64,000 nt of DNA from JAGSPQ01 sp038206395 (GCA_038206395.1 JBBRAX010000001.1:1-64000), one strand, 5' to 3'. Positions 1 to 9,514 are shown, counted from the first letter of the stretch. Program-made: numbers and translations. The notes: a model not told the origin generated them from the sequence alone.

Positions 1-987
<987 letters not shown>

Positions 988-1010
988 TGTGGTGTGCCCC
1001 TCGTGTGTCG

Positions 1011-3104
1011 TCAGTAACCGCGGAGTTTGGTGACCAGCGCCTGCGCCACCGTGTCAGGGGGCGCTGCATAGTGGGAAAACTGCATCGTGTACATCGCCCG
1101 GCCCTGCGTCCTCGACCGGAGGTCGGTGGAATAGCCGAACATCATCCCCAGCGGGACCTCGGCGTCGATCACCTGCAGGTTGCCGCGGGCGTTCATGCCG
1201 TTGATCTTCCCGCGGCGCGCATTGAGGTCACCCACGACGTTGCCCATGAACTCGGAAGGGGTGACGACCTCGCACTTCATCATCGGCTCGAGCAGCACCG
1301 GGCGCGCCTTGTTGCAGGCGTCCTTGAAAGCCATCGACCCGGCGATCTTGAAGCTCACCTCGTCGGAGTCCGTCTCGTGGAACTCGCCGTCGAAGAGCTC
1401 GACCTTCACGTCGACCATCGGGTAGCCGGCGAGCACGCCGTTCGAGAGGCTCTCGAAGACGCCGCGCTCGACGGGCGAGACGAACTCTTTGGGGATCTTT
1501 CCGGCGGTGATTCCGTCGACGAAGAGGAAGCCCTTGCCGGGCGGCTGCGGCGAGACGCGCAGCTTCACCTTTGCGAACTGGCCCTTGCCGCCCGACTGCT
1601 TGATGTATTCGCCGGCGGCTTCGGCGGTGGTGCTCACCGTCTCGCGGTAGGCGACCTGGGGCTTGCCGACGTTGGCGCCGACTTTGTGCTCGCGCAGCAA
1701 GCGGTCGACGATGATCTCGAGGTGCAGCTCGCCCATGCCGGCGATGATCGTCTGGCCGGTTTCGGGGTCGAGGCGGACGCGGAAGCTGGGGTCTTCGATG
1801 GCGAGCTTCTGCAGCCCGCCGGCGAGCTTCTCTTGGTCCTCGACGCTCTTCGGCTCGAGGGCCAGGTCGATGACGGGCTCGGGAAACTCCATGCTGGCGA
1901 GTAGAATCGGATGCTTCTCGTCGCACAGCGTCTCGCCGGTGACGACGTTCTTCAGGCCGACGATCGCGCAGATGTCGCCAGCCAGACATTCTTGAAGCTC
2001 GTCGCGCTTGTCGGCGCGCATCTGCACCAGCCGCCCCACCCGCTCGCGCTTGCCCTTGGCGGTGTTCCACACGGCGCTGCCGGTGCGCAGCGTGCCCGAG
2101 TAGACGCGGATAAAGGTGAGCGTGCCGAAGGCCTCGCTCATGATCTTGAAGGCGAGGGCCGAGAAGGGGGCGTCGTCTTTTGTCTCGCGGGTGATCACGT
2201 TGCCTTTGGAGTCGATGCCCTCGACGGGCGGGACGTCCATCGGCGAGGGCAGGAAGTCGACGACGGCATCGAGCAACGGCTGAACGCCCTTGTGCTTGTA
2301 GGCCGAGCCGCAGAGCACGGGGAACACCTTGAGCGCGATGCAGCCCTTGCGAATGCCGCCGCGAATCTGGGCCTCGGTGATGTCGACGCCCTCGTTCTCG
2401 AGGTACTGCCCCATCAGCGCGTCGTCGAGCTCGCAGACCTGCTCGAGCATCTTGGTGCGCCAGGCCTTCGCGTTGTCTGCGTGCTCGGCGGGGATGTCGA
2501 TGATCTCGTACTTGCTGCCCTGCACGTCGTCCTGAAAGACGAGCGCCTTCATCCGGACGAGGTCGATGACGCCGCGGTGGTTCTCTTCGGCGCCGAGGGG
2601 AAGCTGGATGACGAGGGGGGTCGCGCCCAGGCGTTCGCTGATGCTCTTCACCGACATCTCGAAGTCGGCCCCGATGCGATCCATCTTGTTGACGAAGCAG
2701 ATGCGGGGAACCTTGTACTTGTCGGCCTGGCGCCAGACGGTCTCGCTTTGGGGCTCGACGCCGTTCACGCCATCGAAAAGCGCCACCGCGCCGTCGAGCA
2801 CGCGCAGCGAGCGTTCGACCTCGATGGTGAAGTCGACGTGGCCGGGGGTGTCGATGATGTTGATGCGGTATTTCTGATCAGCGCGGGTCCAGAAGGCGCT
2901 GATCGCGGCGGACGTGATGGTGATGCCGCGCTCGCGTTCCTGCACCATCCAGTCGGTGGTGGTGGTGCCCGAGTGGACCTCGCCCATCTTGTGGATGGCG
3001 CCAGTGTAGAAAAGGATCCGCTCGGTCGTGGTGGTCTTGCCCGCATCGATGTGGGCCATGATCCCGATGTTGCGGTACCGCTCGAGGGGAGATTCGCGGG
3101 GCAT
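1011..3104 (-). CDS. fusA: Elongation factor G
   Basis: EF-G is the translocase GTPase of elongation and, with RRF, of ribosome recycling. The protein has 697 residues, the normal length. The P-loop AHIDAGKTTTTER is at residues 17-29, followed by RERGITI, DTPGHVDF and NKMDRIGAD; domains II to V follow with the expected C-terminal half. It starts at an ATG close behind a hairpin with a T tract on the coding strand, so it may be expressed separately from rpsG. tuf follows after 23 bases. No odd residues were noticed. Confidence 0.97.
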   Translation of the reverse strand: MPRESPLERYRNIGIMAHIDAGKTTTTERILFYTGAIHKMGEVHSGTTTTDWMVQERERGITITSAAISAFWTRADQKYRINIIDTPGHVDFTIEVERSLRVLDGAVALFDGVNGVEPQSETVWRQADKYKVPRICFVNKMDRIGADFEMSVKSISERLGATPLVIQLPLGAEENHRGVIDLVRMKALVFQDDVQGSKYEIIDIPAEHADNAKAWRTKMLEQVCELDDALMGQYLENEGVDITEAQIRGGIRKGCIALKVFPVLCGSAYKHKGVQPLLDAVVDFLPSPMDVPPVEGIDSKGNVITRETKDDAPFSALAFKIMSEAFGTLTFIRVYSGTLRTGSAVWNTAKGKRERVGRLVQMRADKRDELQECLAGDICAIVGLKNVVTGETLCDEKHPILLASMEFPEPVIDLALEPKSVEDQEKLAGGLQKLAIEDPSFRVRLDPETGQTIIAGMGELHLEIIVDRLLREHKVGANVGKPQVAYRETVSTTAEAAGEYIKQSGGKGQFAKVKLRVSPQPPGKGFLFVDGITAGKIPKEFVSPVERGVFESLSNGVLAGYPMVDVKVELFDGEFHETDSDEVSFKIAGSMAFKDACNKARPVLLEPMMKCEVVTPSEFMGNVVGDLNARRGKINGMNARGNLQVIDAEVPLGMMFGYSTDLRSRTQGRAMYTMQFSHYAAPPDTVAQALVTKLRGY

Positions 3105-3120
3105 GAAGGCTCTCGACGCA

Positions 3121-3173
3121 AAAGAAAACAGGCGCCGCTTTCGCCCGAAATTTTCGGAGGAAGCAAGCGCCTG
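3121..3173 (-). terminator. Terminator- or attenuator-like hairpin between rpsG and fusA
   Basis: In the direction of transcription, CAGGCGC (3173-3167) pairs with GCGCCTG (3135-3129). Inside lie GCTT/AAGC (3064-position offset not needed: bases 3061-3064 of the 3161-3164 arm with 3137-3140) and a small CCGAAA/TTTCGG hairpin (3145-3150 with 3152-3157). The outer stem is followed directly by a T-rich run, TTTTCTTT (3128-3121), ending 17 bases before the fusA ATG. This is the shape of an intrinsic terminator, but its place inside an essential operon suggests partial read-through or attenuation. The structure is seen in the sequence; the role is inferred. Confidence 0.5.
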
Positions 3174-3243
3174 GTTACTGACTCCCTGGCTTCGCCCTAT
3201 TCGGGACGCTTGCAGCGTCCCCGCGGGCCTACGAACGCGAGAC

Positions 3244-3714
3244 CTACCAGCGGTAGTGCGCGAACGCCTTGTTGGCTTCCGCCATCTTGTGCGTGTCTTC
3301 GCGCTTCTTCACGGCGTTGCCGCGGTTGTTGGCAGCGTCCATGATCTCGCCGGCCAGCTTCTCTTCCATCGTCTTCTCGCCGCGCTGCTTGGCGTAGCTG
3401 ATCAACCAGCGCATGCCGAGGGCAACGCGGCGATCCTGACGGACCTCGACGGGGACCTGGTAGGTCGCACCACCGACGCGGCGGCTCTTCACTTCGAGCA
3501 CCGGCTTGACGTTGTCGAGCGCCTTCTTGAACGTCTTCAGGGGCTCTTCCTTGGCGCGCTCTTCGATCAGCGAGAAGGCACCGTAGGTGACGCGTTCGGC
3601 GATCGACTTCTTGCCTTTGCGCATCAGGTCGTTGACGAACTTCGTCACGACGCGATCCAGGAACTTCGGATCCGGAAGAATCTTGCGCTTATTCGGTACT
3701 CGGCGACGGGGCAT
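3244..3714 (-). CDS. rpsG: 30S ribosomal protein S7
   Basis: S7 nucleates assembly of the 3' domain of 16S rRNA and lies near the E site. The protein has 156 residues, the standard bacterial length, begins MPRRRVPNKRKILPDPKF and contains the family stretch RVGGATYQVPVEV followed by MRWLI. It starts at an ATG 17 bases behind rpsL, so the two are co-transcribed. It is the natural autoregulator of this operon in E. coli; whether that applies here is not visible. Confidence 0.97.
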   Translation of the reverse strand: MPRRRVPNKRKILPDPKFLDRVVTKFVNDLMRKGKKSIAERVTYGAFSLIEERAKEEPLKTFKKALDNVKPVLEVKSRRVGGATYQVPVEVRQDRRVALGMRWLISYAKQRGEKTMEEKLAGEIMDAANNRGNAVKKREDTHKMAEANKAFAHYRW

Positions 3715-3731
3715 GGATCAGTTCCTTTTGT

Positions 3732-4103
3732 TCAGCTGGGGCGCTTGGCGCCGTACTTGGAGCGGCTCTGCTTGCGGCCCTGAACGCCGACCGAGTCGAG
3801 AGTGCCGCGGATGATGTGGTAGCGAACGCCCGGGAGATCCTTGACGCGGCCGCCGCGAATCATCACCACCGAGTGCTCCTGGAGGTTGTGGCCGACGCCC
3901 GGAATGTACGACGTCACTTCGATGCCGTTGGTGAGGCGAACGCGGGCAACCTTGCGGAGCGCCGAGTTCGGCTTCTTGGGGGTGGTCGTATAAACGCGGG
4001 TGCAGACGCCGCGCTTCTGGGGGCACTCTTTGAGCGCGGGGCTCTTGCCCTTGAACCGCAATGCTTCACGGCCTTTGCGGATCAGCTGGTTGATCGTCGG
4101 CAT
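3732..4103 (-). CDS. rpsL: 30S ribosomal protein S12
   Basis: S12 is the decoding-centre protein of the small subunit. The protein has 123 residues and contains the invariant loops TTPKKPNSALRK and RGGRVKDLPGVRYH. Lysine is present at both positions classically linked with streptomycin resistance. It is the first gene of the str operon here; a sigma-70-like promoter lies 43-71 bases before its ATG. Confidence 0.97.
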   Translation of the reverse strand: MPTINQLIRKGREALRFKGKSPALKECPQKRGVCTRVYTTTPKKPNSALRKVARVRLTNGIEVTSYIPGVGHNLQEHSVVMIRGGRVKDLPGVRYHIIRGTLDSVGVQGRKQSRSKYGAKRPS

Positions 4104-4145
4104 GAATTCCTGGAACGAATTTGGTGTGATGAAAAAAGGGGGCCC

Positions 4146-4174
4146 CGCTTACAGGCCCAAACGTGGAGTGTCAA
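4146..4174 (-). promoter_or_regulatory. Probable promoter of the str operon
   Basis: Reading toward rpsL, TTGACA (4174-4169) is followed after 17 bases by TAAGCG (4151-4146). The -35 hexamer is a perfect consensus and the spacing is ideal; the -10 is weak. It sits in the only gap between rpsL and the upstream Cys-rich gene. Assignment rests on sequence alone. Confidence 0.55.
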
Positions 4175-4186
4175 GCGACCTGCGTT

Positions 4187-6340
4187 TCACATGCAGGTTC
4201 CGCCCGCTTTGCATTGCTTGGGGGCAGCGCAAACCGGGTTGGATCCGCAGCGACATAGCCCATCGGGGCCGCAGCCGTCGCCCTGCTTTCCGCAATCAAC
4301 GCACGCCGAGCCGCTGGCGCCGCATTTGTTGTCGGTGATCGCCTCGCAGTGGGTTGCGTCCCGGCAACAGCCGGCGCAGTTGGCGGCATCACAGGCGGTG
4401 CCGGCCGCGGTGCAGGCGCCGGCGGTGCAGGTGGTGCTGTTGCCGCAGGCGGGCGTTGCGCCGCAGCGGCAGTTGCCCGCGGGAGAGCAGTTGTCGGCCT
4501 TGGCTGGGTTGCAAGCGGTGCAGACGCCGCCGCCGGTGCCGCAGAAGCCGACTGCCGCCACCCTGCAGACGCCCATCGCACAGCAGCCGTTGGGGCACGT
4601 CGTGGCGTTGCAGGCGATCGGCATGCAGCTGCCACCCATGCACTTGTTTCCGGCAGCGCAGGCGGGGTTGGCGCCGCATTGGCATGCGCCGGCGGCCGAG
4701 CACGAATCGGCGATCAGGGGATCGCAGGAAGCGCAGGCAGCGCCCGCTGCACCGCAAGCGGTGGCGGTTCGTGCGGTGGTGCACGTCGAGCCGGTGCAGC
4801 AACCGTTCGGGCAGTTGGCGGCGGTGCACGGGTTGTTGACGCAGGTGTTGTTGATGCACTGCTGGTTGGCGCCGCACGCCGGACCCGTGCCGCACTTGCA
4901 AGCGCCCGTAGTGCAGCTGCTCGACGCGTTCGGGTTGCATGCGACGCAGGCCGCTCCCAGGGTTCCGCAGGTCGATGACGTGCTCGTCTGGCAGACGTTT
5001 CCGGCGCAGCAGCCGCTGGCGCACGACGTCGCGTCACAGACGCACTGGTTGTTGAGGCAGCGCGTGCCGGGACCGCATGCGGGGCCGGAGCCGCAGGTGC
5101 ACGTTCCCGAGGTGCAGCTGCTGGCGGTCGTCGCGCTGCAGGCCACGCACGCGGCCCCGGGGTCGGCGCAGCTGGATAGCGACTGGGCGGTGCAGACAGT
5201 TCCCGCGCAACAGCCGCTGGCGCAGGAAGAGGCGTCACAGATGCATTGGCCGCTGCTGCAGGTCTGGCCGGCCGCGCAGGCTGCCAGGGTTCCGCAGCCG
5301 CAGCTCCCGGTAGCGTTGCAGGAGTCGGCGATCATCGCGTCGCAGGTAAGGCACGTCGAGCCGCCCGTGCCGCAGGCGCCAATCGACGGCGTGGTACAAG
5401 TGGCGCCGTTGCAGCAACCATTGGGGCAGTTGGTGCCGTTGCAGGCGCCGCCGGTGCAGATGCCGCTGGAGCACGTCTGGCCGATGCCGCACGCCGGGCC
5501 GGCGCCGCAGCGGCAGGTGCCATTGCTCGCGCAGGTGTTCGCGCTGACGGGGTTGCAGGTGGCGCAGGTGTCGCCACCGGCGCCGCAGGTGCTGAGGCTT
5601 CGCGCTTGGCAAACACTGCCGACGCAGCAACCACTGGGGCAGCTGGTGCCGTCGCAGACGCACTGGCTGCCGACGCAGCGCTGGCCTCCGACGCAGGCCA
5701 TGTCGGATCCGCAGCGACAGCCGTCGCCAGCGCAGGTGTCGGCTCGGGTGAGATCGCAGGTCGAGCAGGCGCCGCCGGCTGGGCCGCAGCTGGCGATCGC
5801 CATCGCATTGCAGGTGAGGCCAGCGCAGCAGCCGTTGGGGCACGAGGTGACGTCGCACGTGCAGGTGCCGTTCATGCACCGCTGGCCGGCTCCACAGGCG
5901 GCGGAGGATCCACACTGGCAGAAGCCGGTGGCGCTGCAGCTGTCGGCCGAGGTGGCGCTGCACGCGATGCACGCCGAGCCGTGCGCTCCGCAGGTGATCG
6001 CCGACGGGGTCTGACAAACGTCGCCAGCGCAGCAGCCGTTGAGGCAGCTTGCTTGATCGCAGCCCGCGCCGCCGCCGGTTCCGACTCCACCGCCGGTTCC
6101 GACTCCACCGCCGGTTCCGACTCCACCGCCGATTCCGACTCCACCGCCGGTTCCGACTCCACCGCCGGTTCCAGCTCCGCCGCCGCCCGTGCCCGGCCCC
6201 GAACTGACGCAGAGCTGATGGGCGAGATCGCAGCGGCCCTCAGTGGGGCACTGCGCGTCTGAGGTGCAGCGTGAGTAGCCGCAGCTACAGCCCTCGAGCA
6301 CGAAGAGAAGAGCGGTGGCAGCGAATGCAAGACGGATCAA
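4187..6340 (-). CDS. Nine-repeat Cys-rich lipoprotein
   Basis: Function unknown. The 717-residue protein opens with a hydrophobic signal ending in a lipobox-like LEGC, then a CxSDxxCP segment, then a low-complexity linker built from GTGGGV units (DNA repeat at 6077-6184). The rest consists of nine related Cys-rich modules of about 60-75 residues, each starting with a pattern like C-x3-S/N-C-x2-GCC-x3-C and ending with C-x-CG-x3-AC-x2-G-x2-C. Many disulfides, and so an outer-surface location, are likely. The start is a TTG whose last bases overlap the TGA of the upstream gene (TTGA, 6340-6337), implying coupling. Similar Cys-rich lipoproteins are common in myxobacteria. Confidence 0.85.
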   Translation of the reverse strand: MIRLAFAATALLFVLEGCSCGYSRCTSDAQCPTEGRCDLAHQLCVSSGPGTGGGGAGTGGGVGTGGGVGIGGGVGTGGGVGTGGGVGTGGGAGCDQASCLNGCCAGDVCQTPSAITCGAHGSACIACSATSADSCSATGFCQCGSSAACGAGQRCMNGTCTCDVTSCPNGCCAGLTCNAMAIASCGPAGGACSTCDLTRADTCAGDGCRCGSDMACVGGQRCVGSQCVCDGTSCPSGCCVGSVCQARSLSTCGAGGDTCATCNPVSANTCASNGTCRCGAGPACGIGQTCSSGICTGGACNGTNCPNGCCNGATCTTPSIGACGTGGSTCLTCDAMIADSCNATGSCGCGTLAACAAGQTCSSGQCICDASSCASGCCAGTVCTAQSLSSCADPGAACVACSATTASSCTSGTCTCGSGPACGPGTRCLNNQCVCDATSCASGCCAGNVCQTSTSSTCGTLGAACVACNPNASSSCTTGACKCGTGPACGANQQCINNTCVNNPCTAANCPNGCCTGSTCTTARTATACGAAGAACASCDPLIADSCSAAGACQCGANPACAAGNKCMGGSCMPIACNATTCPNGCCAMGVCRVAAVGFCGTGGGVCTACNPAKADNCSPAGNCRCGATPACGNSTTCTAGACTAAGTACDAANCAGCCRDATHCEAITDNKCGASGSACVDCGKQGDGCGPDGLCRCGSNPVCAAPKQCKAGGTCM
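6077..6184. repeat. Six tandem 18-bp units
   Basis: Six head-to-tail copies of an 18-base unit beginning GGTTCCGACTCC on the plus strand lie at 6077, 6095, 6113, 6131, 6149 and 6167. The fourth differs by one base and the sixth by a few. They encode the Gly-Thr-Gly-Gly-Gly-Val linker of the Cys-rich lipoprotein on the minus strand. The unit is a multiple of three, so copy-number change would alter linker length without a frameshift. Confidence 0.95.
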
Positions 6341-7269
6341 GGAAGGGTTCCGGACAAGGAGATGCGGACTCCATCGCGCGCCGGAGCCGCAGACAGCGCA
6401 ACGGGCGAAGACGAACGGCCAGGAAGGAAAGCCACCAGCGCACCGGCAATCGCGACGGCCGCTCCGACGGGAATCAGCACGGCGCCTACTTGAGAATTGC
6501 GAAGGGCGTCGGACACCCCCCCCGCCCGCTCGGGAGCGACGAGACCCGCTGCGTCGGGAGGATTCGACGACATCCCGGAAGCGGCGAGCCCCGCGAAGAT
6601 TCCGCCGAGCACCATCGCTGCCCCACCGGTGGCGACCAGCGTGAGCCCCAGCGAACGGCGGCCCGGAGACGAGGGTTCGCGAAAGGTGGCGACGGGGGGC
6701 TGAAACGGGCCCGCGTTGCTCGCGGTGGGCTCGGGCGCTGGCACCGAAGGAGGCGCGGGCAGCTCGGCCGCGACGCGCGCTTCATCGGGCATCGTCGAGG
6801 CGAGCTCACCCAGCTTGAGGTCGGCCAGGGTCTTCGCGAGCGCCTGGCGAACGGTCTCGACTGTCTGTTTCGCGCCCGGAAGCGGCAGCGCGATCGACGA
6901 CCGCCGCACGACGAGGCCGTCGATGCGAACGACGCGGGCGTTGGTGACCACCTGGTCGGGCTGCACGTCGGCGCGAATATAGACGCCGTAGAGCGACTCG
7001 GTGGACTCAGCGAGAAAACGCAGGCAGCTGTCGCGAACCTCGCAGCCGGCGGCAGCGCTCTTCCCCATCGCTTCATCGAGCCGCGAGCTGCCGGCAAAAC
7101 GAACGCTCGAGGTCTTGGCGAGCATGACGTCAAACTGGGCGCGCAGCCGTTCGCGCTGGGGGTTGGTGACGCTGCCGATATCGAGGGGGTGAACTGCCAC
7201 GCGCGGCTCGGCCAGCGAGGCCGCCGCAGCCAGACAGATCGTGCCCACCACCCAACGGTTCGTGTTCAA
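6337..7269 (-). CDS. Exported protein of unknown function with C-terminal transmembrane segments
   Basis: Not recognised. From the chosen TTG start (7269) the protein has 310 residues and a clean signal peptide, MNTNRWVVGTICLAAAASLA, before EPRVAVHPLD. This start is preceded by GGGAG at a suitable distance; an ATG further upstream would bury the signal. The N-terminal half resembles the small secreted alpha/beta proteins that precede PEGA-type myxobacterial genes (for example the AVHPL and D-x-G stretches). A Pro-rich linker follows, then two hydrophobic segments near residues 205-225 and 255-275. The gene couples by TTGA overlap to the Cys-rich lipoprotein gene. Confidence 0.75.
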   Translation of the reverse strand: MNTNRWVVGTICLAAAASLAEPRVAVHPLDIGSVTNPQRERLRAQFDVMLAKTSSVRFAGSSRLDEAMGKSAAAGCEVRDSCLRFLAESTESLYGVYIRADVQPDQVVTNARVVRIDGLVVRRSSIALPLPGAKQTVETVRQALAKTLADLKLGELASTMPDEARVAAELPAPPSVPAPEPTASNAGPFQPPVATFREPSSPGRRSLGLTLVATGGAAMVLGGIFAGLAASGMSSNPPDAAGLVAPERAGGVSDALRNSQVGAVLIPVGAAVAIAGALVAFLPGRSSSPVALSAAPARDGVRISLSGTLP

Positions 7270-7370
7270 AAAGGTGCTCCCTCTCGCAGGGCGCCAATTG
7301 CAATGGAGAGGCCGAAGCCCAGTGAGAGGGAAGCCGCCGCGAAGCCTGTGGCGCAAATGCGCCTCAGCAC
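7266..7370 (-). CDS. Possible 34-residue hydrophobic peptide
   Basis: A GTG at 7370 opens a 34-codon frame with a hydrophobic middle (FAAASLSLGFGLSIAIGAL). Its TGA overlaps the TTG start of the next gene in the same TTGA fashion used downstream. It fills most of the 124-base gap behind the acetyltransferase gene. It may be a leader peptide, a small membrane protein or chance; no homologue is known to me. Confidence 0.25.
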   Translation of the reverse strand: MLRRICATGFAAASLSLGFGLSIAIGALREGAPF

Positions 7371-7393
7371 AGAATTGCCACGCCCTTCCCCGC

Positions 7394-7864
7394 CTACAGG
7401 TCGGTGACCATCACGACCGCGTCTTCGCGATCGTCGGTGTAGTAGTTCGGGCGCATGCCGACGGCCTTGAAGCCGAGCGCCTTGTACATGCCGATCGCCG
7501 CTTCGTTTCCGCGGCGCACTTCGAGAGACGCGATGCGGCAGCGGTGGGTGCGGCCGTAGTCCAGGGTCGCTTCCATCACCGCGCGGCCGATTCCCCGGCG
7601 GCGCTGCTTTTGGGCAGTGGCGACGTTGAGCACGTGGATCTCGTCGGCGACGAGCCAGAAAATCGAGAAGCCGAGCACCGTCCACCCGTTGCTCACCTGC
7701 TCTTCGGCGAGGAGCACGGTCGACCAGTCCTGGGTCAGCTCTTTCTTCACCATCTCGAGCGTCCACGGGTTCGAGAACGCGACCTTCTCGATTTCCATCA
7801 CTCCGGGAAGATCGTCGATCGTCATCCGGCGAATGCGCCAGGGGTCGGGGGCGAGCTGCCTCAT
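7394..7864 (-). CDS. rimI: GNAT acetyltransferase, RimI type
   Basis: RimI acetylates the N-terminal amine of ribosomal protein S18 and some other proteins, using acetyl-CoA. The 156-residue protein is the usual length and shows the GNAT fold signatures: motif A with the acetyl-CoA loop QKQRRRGIGRAVM, then LEVRRGNEAAIGMYKALGF, which is highly typical of RimI. The ATG overlaps the upstream TGA (ATGA, 7864-7861), so it is translated with the SurA-N-like gene. Exact substrate is inferred from similarity; another protein N-acetyltransferase is possible. Confidence 0.85.
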   Translation of the reverse strand: MRQLAPDPWRIRRMTIDDLPGVMEIEKVAFSNPWTLEMVKKELTQDWSTVLLAEEQVSNGWTVLGFSIFWLVADEIHVLNVATAQKQRRRGIGRAVMEATLDYGRTHRCRIASLEVRRGNEAAIGMYKALGFKAVGMRPNYYTDDREDAVVMVTDL

Positions 7865-8562
7865 CGGGCGCCTCCATCGACGCGGACGCGCTCGGCGAAC
7901 GGACCCAGCAAGCGCACGGAAGCGGCCTTGCGAACCTGGGCGAGCTCGGCGGCGGCCAGCGACTTGAATCTCTCGTTGAAGAGCTTCTGGCGCAGCACGG
8001 GCATCGCGAGGCCTTTGAGATCCGAGCGCTCGGCCTGCAGGTTCTTCGCTTCGACCTCCGACACCTGGGCCCGAAGCTTCAGCTTCCCTTCGAAGACGCG
8101 TTCGGTGCGGAGCATGCGCGAGAGGACGACGGCCAGGGTCGACAGGTCGGTGTCGTTGGCGGCGAGAAAAGTTGCGAGGGCCTGGGGCCCGCCGAGCAGC
8201 TTAGTGAAGCGATCGATGACGCGCTCGAGCTCGCCCTCTTCCAGCGGGTAGGCCTTGAGCTTGTCGGCTTCGGCGATCTCGAGGCGCTGGCCGATGACCG
8301 AGTCGAGCACGCTGCGCAGGGTACCGTGATCGAGCTCGCTGAAGGCAGCCTCGACGCCGCCCGCGTGGATCAGCATCACCCGGGCCTCGAACTGCAGCTC
8401 GGTGAGGGTGAGGACGTGGCCGTCGATCAGGGCGACGCTGCGGTCGAGCAAACGCTTCGGCGGCGCCGCTTCGTCCTGCCCGAGCGCGACGAAAGGAATG
8501 AGCAGAAAAGCCAGTAACCACTGGCGGAAGGCGCGGGGCTGGTTAGCTTCTCGGCTGACCAT
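7861..8562 (-). CDS. Exported SurA-N-like protein without isomerase domain
   Basis: The 233-residue protein has an N-terminal hydrophobic signal (WLLAFLLIPFVALG) and then a helical region starting RSVALIDGHVLTLTELQFE. This resembles the entry to the chaperone domain of SurA-like periplasmic isomerases (V-N-x-x-x-I-T-x-x-E-L). No parvulin domain follows, so it would be at most a chaperone-like factor. Its ATG (8562-8560) overlaps the ATG of the divergent J-protein gene by two bases, leaving no intergenic space. No good ribosome binding site is visible, and the true start could lie slightly downstream. Confidence 0.7.
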   Translation of the reverse strand: MVSREANQPRAFRQWLLAFLLIPFVALGQDEAAPPKRLLDRSVALIDGHVLTLTELQFEARVMLIHAGGVEAAFSELDHGTLRSVLDSVIGQRLEIAEADKLKAYPLEEGELERVIDRFTKLLGGPQALATFLAANDTDLSTLAVVLSRMLRTERVFEGKLKLRAQVSEVEAKNLQAERSDLKGLAMPVLRQKLFNERFKSLAAAELAQVRKAASVRLLGPFAERVRVDGGAR

Positions 8563-9490
8563 GGCGGAGGATTACTACCAGCGGCTGGGCGTGTCGCGCC
8601 AAGCCTCAGAGGAAGAGATCAAGAAGGCCTACCGCCGGCAGGCCAAGAAGTTCCACCCCGACATCAACAAGGCCAAGGGCGCCGAAGAGACCTTCAAGGG
8701 GCTCAACTCCGCGTACGAGGTGCTGGGCGACAAGAAGAAGCGCGCCATGTACGACGAGCTCGGAGAGGACGCCGAGAAGATCGGCTTCGACGAGAAGAAG
8801 GCCGACGCGTTTCGCCAGTACAAGGCGGCCCAGCAGTCGGGCGGCCGGCGCGGCGGCGTTCCTGGGATGGGCTTCGACTTCGACCCCGAGGCTGGCGGCG
8901 CCGACTTCGAGTCGATTCTCGGCCAGATGTTCGGAGCGGCCCGCAACCGCCCCACCCGAGGCGACGACTTCACGATGAAGGTGCAGGTCGCGCTCAACGA
9001 AGCGGTGCAGGGCGCCGAGCGCAACGTGCAGGTGAACGGAAAGCGGCTCACGGTGAAGATCCCGAAGGGCGTGCATACCGGTTCGCAGGTTCGGGTGCTG
9101 GGTCAGGGCGGTGTGGGCAGCAAGGGTGGCTCGGCGGGCGACCTGTTCCTCGAGATCGAGGTCTTCCCCCACCCGCTCATCCGCCGCGAGGCGAACGACC
9201 TGTACCTCGACGTGCCGGTGACGGTGGCCGAGGCGATGAATGGGGCCGAGGTGACGGTGCCGACCTTTGGAGGCAATGGCCAGGTGACGATCAAGCCAGG
9301 CACGCAGTCGGGCCTGAACATGCGGCTCAAGGGCAAGGGCGTGCCGTCGCTGGAAGGCGGGCCGGCGGGCGACATGTATCTCGTCATTCAGGTGAAGATT
9401 CCCGAGGGCGCCGACGCGGCAGTGAAGAAGGCCGCGGCCGAGCTCGAGAAGGGGTACCTCGAGCCCGTGCGGAAGAACCTGAAGCTCTGA
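8561..9490 (+). CDS. J-domain co-chaperone, CbpA/type II DnaJ-like
   Basis: A 309-residue Hsp40 that would stimulate a DnaK partner. The J domain covers residues 1-70 with the HPD motif in KKFHPDINKAKG. A Gly/Phe-poor linker follows, then the DnaJ C-terminal substrate-binding domains (residues about 125-300; VKIPKGVHTGSQVRVLGQGG and the second LRLKGKGVPS-like stretch). The Cys-rich zinc finger of classical DnaJ is absent, which makes it CbpA-like. The frame is open further upstream, but MAEDYYQRLGV is the natural start. Three plus-strand genes follow closely. Confidence 0.9.
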   Translation: MAEDYYQRLGVSRQASEEEIKKAYRRQAKKFHPDINKAKGAEETFKGLNSAYEVLGDKKKRAMYDELGEDAEKIGFDEKKADAFRQYKAAQQSGGRRGGVPGMGFDFDPEAGGADFESILGQMFGAARNRPTRGDDFTMKVQVALNEAVQGAERNVQVNGKRLTVKIPKGVHTGSQVRVLGQGGVGSKGGSAGDLFLEIEVFPHPLIRREANDLYLDVPVTVAEAMNGAEVTVPTFGGNGQVTIKPGTQSGLNMRLKGKGVPSLEGGPAGDMYLVIQVKIPEGADAAVKKAAAELEKGYLEPVRKNLKL

Positions 9491-9514
9491 CGACTTCTGC
9501 TAGAGAGCGACCGA

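Noticed and set aside
3816..6014. A 732-codon open frame on the plus strand
   Set aside because: It is antisense to rpsL and the Cys-rich lipoprotein. Its Pro/Gln/Ala-rich composition is what G+C-rich Cys repeats give on the other strand.
6077..6184. Short direct repeats as a CRISPR array
   Set aside because: The units are 18 bases, contiguous without spacers, and encode a repetitive linker in frame.
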